Assembly: GCA_002425765.1 (NCBI GenBank)
Contig: DIMW01000015.1
Coordinates: forward strand, 186,001 to 250,000
Length of the DNA: 64,000 nt
Source: Spirochaetaceae bacterium UBA5556
GTDB lineage: Bacteria > Spirochaetota > Spirochaetia > Treponematales > Rectinemataceae
Direction: 5' to 3'
This document shows, in pieces, positions 58,525 through 64,000 of the stretch; within the stretch, counting starts at the first letter, position 1, and each line of letters begins with the position of its first letter. Position numbers and translations under genes: made by a program. The notes below the pieces were generated by a model. That model saw only the letters and a program-made list of their open reading frames with translations. It did not search any database and had not been told where the DNA came from.

Positions 58525-60648
58525 ATGAACCGCATAGAGCAGCACCCTCTTCTTCCTGTCAAAAGAAATCGGCCTTGCACAACCTTTTGCTTTAATGGAG
58601 AGGAAATTTCAGGATTCGAAGGAGAGCCTGTCGCCTCAGCCCTCATCGCCGCAGGCCATCACGTGTTTTCTCATCATCCCGCTGACGGGGCGACCCAGGG
58701 GCTGTTTTGCGCAAACGGGCAGTGTTCTCAGTGTACGATGCTGATCGATGGAGTTCCGAGAAAATCGTGCATGACGCCCCTCGCCCAGGGAATGGATGTA
58801 CGGACACTTTACGGCTTGCCGAAACTCCCTGCGCAGGATGAACCCCTTGTGCAGGCCGAGCGGCGTTCGATCCGCACCGATATTTTCATCATCGGGGCGG
58901 GCCCCGCGGGCCTCGCCGCCGCCGCGGAGCTTGGAGAACAGGGGTATCAAGTGCTCGTCGCCGACGACAAACCCCGCGCAGGCGGTAAGCTCATTCTGCA
59001 AACCCACAAGTTTTTCGGTTCGGAGTCGGACTGCTACGCGGGGATACGCGGCATCGATATAGCCAGCCTCCTTGAGGATGAGGCGACGCGCCACCCCTCG
59101 GTCACGGTCCTCACGAATGCGCCTGTCGTCGGCCTCTACAAAGACAGAAAGGCCGGTATTTTCCTCAACTATGAATCCTATATGCTCGTCGAGTTTACCG
59201 CTCTCGTCGTGGCCGCCGGCGCGCGGGAGAAGGCCCTGCAGTTTCCGGGCTGGGATCTCCCCGGCGTCATCGGAGCGGGGGCCTTTCAGACACTCGTCAA
59301 TCGGGATCTTGTGAAGGCATACCGAAAAATTCTCATTGTCGGCTCGGGCAACGTCGGACTTATCGCCGCGTACCATGCGCTCCAGGCAGGGATCGGCGTC
59401 GCGGGCATCTTCGAGGCGGCCGGCAGAATCAGCGGTTATCAGGTACACGCCGACAAGATTCGGCGCATGGGGGTGCCGATTTACCTGAACGCGACCATTC
59501 TGAGGGCGGAAGGCGCCGAAAAGGTGGAACGCGCGCAGGTCGCGGCCGTCGATGAGCAATTTCAGCCTGTTCCGGGCACGGCAAGGGTCTATGAAGTCGA
59601 CGCGGTGCTCATCGCCGTGGGTCTGTCGCCTTGCAATGAATTTCTCGAACAGGCCCGGCGATATGGCATTATGGCGGTGGCGGCCGGGGACGCTTCGGAA
59701 ATAGCGGAGGCCTCAAGCGCGATATACGGGGGGAAGCTAGCGGCGGCGAATCTTGCGCGGATGCTCGGCAAAAAAATTATGATAGACCCCGAGTGGGAAA
59801 AGACGAGGGCGGTGCTCGCCTCGCGCCCGGGCGACAGCTACGAGCGCTCTCCCATTATTCCAAGCCTTGAATGGAGGCCCGTATTTTTCTGCTCCGAGGA
59901 GATTCCCTGTAATCCCTGTGCCACGATCTGCCCCGTGGGCGCGATTCAGCTCAGATCGATGCAGGGCACCCTCATGGACCTGCCCTATTTTGCGGGGAAC
60001 CGCTGTACGGGCTGCGGCGCCTGCGTCGCGATATGCCCCGGTCTCGCCATAACGCTTGTGCGGAGGATTGCCGACGATAAGGCCCAGGTCGTTCTGTCTT
60101 GGGAATTCACTCTGGACTTCGATATAGGCGTCGAGATGGACCTTGTCGATCAAAAGGGCGGCTTTGTCGAGAGAGCCGCGATCATCTCCAGACGCAAGGT
60201 CTCATCGAGGAATACCTGGCTCTTGACCTTCAATGTAAACGCTGAACACGCGTCGAAAATCGCGGGCATCCGCGTTCAACCCGAAGAGATGACCGTCGCT
60301 CTGGGCGAGACGCACGATTTCAATGAGCCTGAGCCCGCCGATGTTCTGGATACAGTGCTCTGCCGTTGCGAGCGGGTTACGCTCGGTGAGATTGTCGAGT
60401 TCATCAAAAAGCACAATGTCCGCGACACCAATCAGCTCAAGACCCTCCGGGTTGGCATGGGCTCCTGCGGGGGTAAAACCTGCTCTCAGCTCGTCGCGAA
60501 GGCCTTCGCGTTGGCCGGAATTAACCCGGGCGATGTGGAGCCGCCTACCCAGAGACCGCTCTTTATGGAAGTGCCGATGGGGTCTCTGGTCAACGAAGGT
60601 CTTCATAAACTTGGAGGAAAAGATGCCGGCGTGAGGGGGGCCCCATGA
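58525..60648 (+). CDS. Iron-sulfur flavoprotein, alpha-type subunit of an amino acid/amine dehydrogenase
   Basis: This 707-residue protein combines a 2Fe-2S domain (~17-100, cysteines in CANGQCSQC and KSCMTPL), an FAD/NAD(P) disulfide-reductase-like core (IIGAGPAGLAAAAELG, VGSGNVGLIAAYHAL), a dicluster-like ferredoxin segment (EEIPCNPCATICPVGAIQ and NRCTGCGACVAICPG) and a C-terminal BFD-like cluster (CRCERVTLGEIVEF, GSCGGKTCS). This is the layout of sarcosine/opine/hydroxyproline dehydrogenase alpha subunits, with the extra ferredoxin insert. It is coupled to the next gene by an ATGA overlap. Confidence 0.88.
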   Translation: MNRIEQHPLLPVKRNRPCTTFCFNGEEISGFEGEPVASALIAAGHHVFSHHPADGATQGLFCANGQCSQCTMLIDGVPRKSCMTPLAQGMDVRTLYGLPKLPAQDEPLVQAERRSIRTDIFIIGAGPAGLAAAAELGEQGYQVLVADDKPRAGGKLILQTHKFFGSESDCYAGIRGIDIASLLEDEATRHPSVTVLTNAPVVGLYKDRKAGIFLNYESYMLVEFTALVVAAGAREKALQFPGWDLPGVIGAGAFQTLVNRDLVKAYRKILIVGSGNVGLIAAYHALQAGIGVAGIFEAAGRISGYQVHADKIRRMGVPIYLNATILRAEGAEKVERAQVAAVDEQFQPVPGTARVYEVDAVLIAVGLSPCNEFLEQARRYGIMAVAAGDASEIAEASSAIYGGKLAAANLARMLGKKIMIDPEWEKTRAVLASRPGDSYERSPIIPSLEWRPVFFCSEEIPCNPCATICPVGAIQLRSMQGTLMDLPYFAGNRCTGCGACVAICPGLAITLVRRIADDKAQVVLSWEFTLDFDIGVEMDLVDQKGGFVERAAIISRRKVSSRNTWLLTFNVNAEHASKIAGIRVQPEEMTVALGETHDFNEPEPADVLDTVLCRCERVTLGEIVEFIKKHNVRDTNQLKTLRVGMGSCGGKTCSQLVAKAFALAGINPGDVEPPTQRPLFMEVPMGSLVNEGLHKLGGKDAGVRGAP

Positions 60649-61817
60649 GGCGTTTTGACGTGGTGATCCTCGGCGCGGGATCCGTGGGCGTGCCGCTCTC
60701 ATGGCAGCTCGCCGAAAAAGGGCTCTGTGTGGCGGTCGTCGACGAGGAGGCGTCGTGGGGCAGGGGGCAGAATAGGGCGGCGATCGGCGGCGTGCGTGCA
60801 ACACATTCGGATGCCGCGAAAATCCGTATCGGCCTCGACTCGATAGAGATATTCTCGACGCTTCAGGCGCGGTATGGCCTCGATGTCGAGTGGCGGCCCG
60901 GCGGCTATCTCTATGTGGCATATGATGAAGAGACCGAAAGCCAGTTCCGTTCGCTGTTGGAGAAGCAGAAGGCAGCAGGCCTCAATATAGACTGGGTAGC
61001 CCCCAGCACGATAGCTCGTATGGCTCCCGGCATTCTCATGGATGGACTCAGGGGAGGCACCTTCAGTCCCGAGGATGGCTACGCCTCTCCTCTGATGGCG
61101 GCCAGCGCATTCCACAGTCTGGCGCTGGGAGCGGGCGTTTCTTTTTTCTTCAATTCGCGCATTGAGAGGATTCGCAAAGAGGAAAACAGGATCGCCTCGG
61201 TCTTTGTGGGCGATGAAGAGTTTACCGCCGGGCTCTTTGTGAACGCCGCCGGCGCCAAAGCCGCTGATATCGCGAAAATCGCGGGCTTCGATCTCCCCGT
61301 GTTTCCCGACTGCCACGAGGCGGGAGTCACCGAACCAGTCGAGCGATTCATGGAGCCGATGATCGTGGATATCCGCTCGGACGCCGAGTCGGGCAACTAT
61401 TACTTTTATCAGGCTTCGACGGGCCAGATTGTCTTCTGTATTACGCCCCGGCCGCAGTTGTGGGGAAGAGACAAGGATTCAACCTCATCATTCCTGCCGC
61501 TCGTGGTGCGGAGAATGCTCGAACTCTATCCTCGCTTGCGGAATCTCCGCGTGCGCAGGACATGGCGCGGCATGTATCCGATGACGCCCGATGGTCTGCC
61601 GATCATCGGCTATCCCGATTCCGCCGTGAATTTTCTGCAGATGACGGGCATGTGCGGGCAGGGATTCATGATGGGCCCCGGACTCGGGCGGATCGTCGCG
61701 CGGACGATTGTGGCGGGCGGATGCCATGACAAACCCGCTGGTACCACGGAATATGGCTATGTATTCGAGGAACTCTCGATAAATCGCAGCTTCGACCATG
61801 TTGAACTCCTCAAGTGA
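60645..61817 (+). CDS. DAO-family FAD-dependent amino acid/amine oxidoreductase, beta-type subunit
   Basis: This 390-residue FAD protein has the N-terminal VILGAGSVGVPLSWQLAEKGLCVAVVDEE nucleotide motif, GGVRATHSD, LFVNAAGAKAADIA, and the C-terminal GMYPMTPDGLPIIGYPDS and GQGFMMGPGLGRIVA typical of D-amino acid dehydrogenases and sarcosine oxidase beta. It presumably oxidises an N-alkylated or D-amino acid and passes electrons to the coupled iron-sulfur subunit. The substrate cannot be named. Confidence 0.88.
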   Translation: MRRFDVVILGAGSVGVPLSWQLAEKGLCVAVVDEEASWGRGQNRAAIGGVRATHSDAAKIRIGLDSIEIFSTLQARYGLDVEWRPGGYLYVAYDEETESQFRSLLEKQKAAGLNIDWVAPSTIARMAPGILMDGLRGGTFSPEDGYASPLMAASAFHSLALGAGVSFFFNSRIERIRKEENRIASVFVGDEEFTAGLFVNAAGAKAADIAKIAGFDLPVFPDCHEAGVTEPVERFMEPMIVDIRSDAESGNYYFYQASTGQIVFCITPRPQLWGRDKDSTSSFLPLVVRRMLELYPRLRNLRVRRTWRGMYPMTPDGLPIIGYPDSAVNFLQMTGMCGQGFMMGPGLGRIVARTIVAGGCHDKPAGTTEYGYVFEELSINRSFDHVELLK

Positions 61818-61846
61818 TTGACAAAGGGCCTGCGATTCGCGATAGT
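61818..61846 (+). promoter_or_regulatory. Promoter of the IscR-like/nifS/nifU operon
   Basis: TTGACA (61818-61823), 17 bases, GATAGT (61841-61846). It overlaps the end of the upstream oxidoreductase gene. The 20 bases before the ATG contain GTAATTTAGTAGGAATTTA, which may be an Rrf2 site. Confidence 0.6.
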
Positions 61847-61878
61847 GCATATTCAGAGTAATTTAGTAGGAATTTATC

Positions 61879-62328
61879 ATGTTCCAGGTTCCCACAAAGA
61901 CACAATACGCCATCCGTGCCCTCGTACACCTCGTGCGCGCGAAGTCCGCGAGCGTCGCGAGCATCGCCGAAGCAGAGCATATCCCCTTCAAGTATCTCGA
62001 AGCGATATTTGGGCAGCTCAAAAGCGCAGGTCTCCTCAGCGCCGACAGAGGACGCAGCGGAGGATACAGACTTGCGAAGGACCCAGAGCTGATTCTTATG
62101 AGCGAAGTGGTGAGAGCCACGGAAGGCGAGATAAAGCCGGTGGAATGCCTCAATAACGCGACTTTTTGCGTTGTTTCCGAAGGATGTTTGCCGAGGCGCT
62201 TCTGGCAGGGGCTTAAGCGCGCCGTCGATGTGTATCTCGAATCGGTGACGCTCGCGGAGATCGCTGAGCCTGGATTTATGGCCGCCGCGGCACTTGTCCA
62301 GGAAGAGGCCCCGGGCGCCAGTGAATAA
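61879..62328 (+). CDS. iscR: IscR-like Rrf2-family regulator of iron-sulfur assembly
   Basis: This 149-residue regulator has an Rrf2 winged helix (TKTQYAIRALVHLVRAK, IPFKYLEAIFGQLKSAGLLSADRGRSGGYRLAK) and three cysteines spaced C-x6-C-x5-C (CLNNATFCVVSEGC), close to the cluster ligands of IscR. It precedes nifS by 12 bases and nifU, so feedback control of cluster synthesis is very likely. The C-terminal tail is Ala/Glu rich. The ATG has only a weak ribosome binding site. Confidence 0.88.
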   Translation: MFQVPTKTQYAIRALVHLVRAKSASVASIAEAEHIPFKYLEAIFGQLKSAGLLSADRGRSGGYRLAKDPELILMSEVVRATEGEIKPVECLNNATFCVVSEGCLPRRFWQGLKRAVDVYLESVTLAEIAEPGFMAAAALVQEEAPGASE

Positions 62329-62340
62329 AGGAGAGGTGAG

Positions 62341-63534
62341 ATGAGCACTCGCTACGTATACATGGATTACAACGCTACTACGCCCCTGAGACCGGAAGTG
62401 CGCGAACTCATGGTGAAATCTCTCGATGTCTACGGCAACGCCTCGAGCATGCACGAACTGGGCCGGACCGCCCGCGCCGAGATCGAGGAGGCGAGAGCGA
62501 ACGTCGCCGCGCTCATCGGCGCCAAGGACCCTTCGACGGTGTATTTTACCTCAGGGGGCTCCGAGTCCAACAACACCGTTTTTAATACGATGTTTCTGAT
62601 AGGCAGAAACCAGCAGAGTAGGCGCAAGATAATCACGACGGCCATCGAGCACCCTTGCGTCCTCAACGCGGCGTCCCACCTGCGGGACGAGGGTTTCCCC
62701 GTCGTCTTCCTGCCCGTAGACCGCGACGGTCGCATCGACATGGAAGCGTACCGCGCCGAGCTGGGCCCCGATATCCTCCTGGTCTCCGTCATGGCCGCGA
62801 ACAATGAAGTCGGCACCATCGAGGACATCGGAGAGATAGCCCGACTCGCGAAGGCCCAGGGAGCCTTCGTCCACAGCGACGCAACCCAGGCCGCGGGGAA
62901 AATTCCCGTGTCTGTCGAGGACTGGGGCGTCGATTACCTGACGCTCTCCTGCCACAAGATCTACGGTCCCAAGGGCGTCGGCGCGCTCTATGTGCGCCGC
63001 AAGGCGCCAATCGAGCCCTTGATTCGCGGCGGGCACCAGGAAAACGGTGTTCGGGCGGGGACCTACAATAACCTGGGCATCATCGGCTTTGGCGAGGCGG
63101 CAAGGCTCGCGAAGACCGAGCTCGCCGAATACCGGCGGCAGGTGGGCAGCCTCAGGGCCTTGCTGCGCGACCTCATCCTCGAGAGAGTGCCCATGGTGCG
63201 CGTCAACGGTCATTCCACCGAAGTGCTTCCGAACACGCTGAACGTCTCTTTCCCCGGCGCGGAGGGAGAGTCGATCCTGCTCTCGCTCGACCTAGAGGGA
63301 ATAGAAGTCTCAACCGGCTCCGCGTGCGCGTCGGGGAGCCTCGATCCGTCACACGTGCTCATGGCGATTGGGCTGGGGCCCGAGCTCGCGCACGGTTCGA
63401 TTCGCTTTTCACTCGGCAAGTACACGACCGAGGACGACGTGCGCTATGTCGCCGAAAAACTGCCGCCGATCATCGCCCGGCTGAGGAAGATGTCGACCAT
63501 TCCTCTGGAAGAGCTCGCCAGGGACATAGAATAA
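62341..63534 (+). CDS. nifS: Cysteine desulfurase (NifS/IscS family)
   Basis: This 397-residue PLP enzyme takes sulfur from cysteine for iron-sulfur clusters. It shows YMDYNATTPLRPEV, TSGGSESNN, TAIEHPCVL, AANNEVGTIEDI, HSDATQAAGK, the PLP lysine in LSCHKIYGPKGVGALY, and the active-site cysteine loop STGSACASGSLDPSHVL. GGAGAGGTG precedes the ATG. It is followed by nifU, the scaffold partner. Confidence 0.96.
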   Translation: MSTRYVYMDYNATTPLRPEVRELMVKSLDVYGNASSMHELGRTARAEIEEARANVAALIGAKDPSTVYFTSGGSESNNTVFNTMFLIGRNQQSRRKIITTAIEHPCVLNAASHLRDEGFPVVFLPVDRDGRIDMEAYRAELGPDILLVSVMAANNEVGTIEDIGEIARLAKAQGAFVHSDATQAAGKIPVSVEDWGVDYLTLSCHKIYGPKGVGALYVRRKAPIEPLIRGGHQENGVRAGTYNNLGIIGFGEAARLAKTELAEYRRQVGSLRALLRDLILERVPMVRVNGHSTEVLPNTLNVSFPGAEGESILLSLDLEGIEVSTGSACASGSLDPSHVLMAIGLGPELAHGSIRFSLGKYTTEDDVRYVAEKLPPIIARLRKMSTIPLEELARDIE

Positions 63535-63550
63535 TCTTTTCAGGAGCAGA

Positions 63551-64000
63551 ATGATGGATGCGTTTCAGTGGTTGTACTCGGATACTGTCAAAGATCATTT
63601 CACAAATCCGCGCAATGTCTATGACCCGGATAGAGATAAAAACTTTCAGCCCGACGCCGAGGGCATGGTCGGCAACATAAAGTGCGGCGACCAGATGATG
63701 TTCATGCTGAAGATCAAGGATGATATCATCACCGATGTCCGCTGGAGGACCTACGGCTGCGCGTCCGCGATCGCCTCGACCTCGATGCTCTCGGAGACAA
63801 TCGTGGGAATGAACATACGCGACGCCTACCACATCAAGCCCGCGGATATCGCGAGTCGCCTCGGCGGCCTGCCCGAAAACAAAATTCACTGTTCGGTGCT
63901 GGGAGACAAGGCGCTGCGCGCCGCGATCGATGTGTACCTCGAACGAAAAGGAAGAGCCGGAGAGTTCAAGGGCGAGGATGCTCAGATCATCTGCAAATGC
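63551..64000 (+). CDS. nifU: NifU-type iron-sulfur scaffold protein (3' end cut by window)
   Basis: The visible ~150 residues are an IscU-type scaffold with three cluster cysteines (GNIKCGDQM, RTYGCASAIASTSML, KIHCSVLGDKALRAAI). The frame then enters EDAQIICKC, which looks like the start of the permanent 2Fe-2S (BFD-like) domain of full-length NifU, rather than ending as short IscU does. AGGAG precedes two tandem ATGs (63551, 63554). It lies 16 bases after nifS. Confidence 0.93.
   Translation, partial: MMDAFQWLYSDTVKDHFTNPRNVYDPDRDKNFQPDAEGMVGNIKCGDQMMFMLKIKDDIITDVRWRTYGCASAIASTSMLSETIVGMNIRDAYHIKPADIASRLGGLPENKIHCSVLGDKALRAAIDVYLERKGRAGEFKGEDAQIICKC

Noticed and set aside
1..64000. CRISPR arrays, insertion sequences, prophage, rRNA and tRNA genes
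   Set aside because: I looked for regularly spaced repeats, transposase or integrase motifs and tRNA-like cloverleaf sequences in the intergenic regions and saw none; gene content is housekeeping and metabolic throughout.

Overview
The window is a compact, gene-dense bacterial chromosome segment of roughly 55-58% GC (my estimate by eye), with no rRNA, tRNA, phage, insertion sequence or CRISPR array that I could recognise. It most likely comes from a treponeme-like spirochaete. Supporting this are the gene string rpsT-HU-bactofilin-rho-rpmE and the string murG-cvpA-polIII delta'-histidine kinase-NtrC-type regulator, both of which I recall in similar order from Treponema. Further support comes from a PyrF-PyrE fusion, a pallilysin-like membrane protein and a degenerate GGDEF protein. 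The assignment is an inference; no marker gene settles it.

Layout. 1-8847 (minus): recQ, pgi, murG, cvpA, a delta'-like clamp-loader subunit, a soluble PAS histidine kinase and a sigma-54 activator cut by the window edge. 8995-13634: nth (minus), then argF-nrnA (plus), then a 404-base intergenic region with a sigma-54 promoter driving a sigma-factor-like regulator and rdgB. 13702-17047 (minus): rpsT, HU, bactofilin, rho, rpmE. 17192-21825: plsC (plus), a small zinc-ribbon protein, a ParB-like/metallophosphoesterase/mutL operon. 21882-26604: a beta-barrel protein, pyrFE, an Rrf2 regulator, a P-loop NTPase and rex. 26922-31252: a PRTase-like protein divergent from mobA-like-tatA-tatC, then ftcD. 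31389-35343: potABCD. 35411-37354: rhodanese plus CoA-disulfide-reductase-like flavoprotein. 37475-43255: aminotransferase, folD, folE2, a small membrane protein, miaB and a SPOR protein. 43252-48862 (minus): pallilysin-like protein, rocD, ddl, murE. 49125-54301: queD, a large radical SAM protein, a DEAD-box helicase and rnz. 54376-58302: degenerate GGDEF protein, MEMO1-family protein and murD. 58525-64000: a two-gene flavin/iron-sulfur oxidoreductase, an IscR-like Rrf2 regulator, nifS and the start of nifU.

How it fits together. Cell-wall synthesis (murG, murE, ddl, murD), ornithine metabolism (argF, rocD), polyamine uptake (potABCD), folate/one-carbon and pterin chemistry (folD, folE2, ftcD, queD) and iron-sulfur assembly (nifS/nifU with an Rrf2 regulator) dominate. 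Rex, two Rrf2 regulators and the CoA-disulfide-reductase/rhodanese pair point to redox control in an anaerobe or microaerophile.

The most notable unexplained signals are non-coding: a near-consensus sigma-54 promoter with a palindrome at enhancer distance; two candidate ~90-nt small RNAs whose terminator loops carry the anti-Shine-Dalgarno sequence CCTCCT; a rocD leader packed with three hairpins; and tandem palindromes in front of queD.
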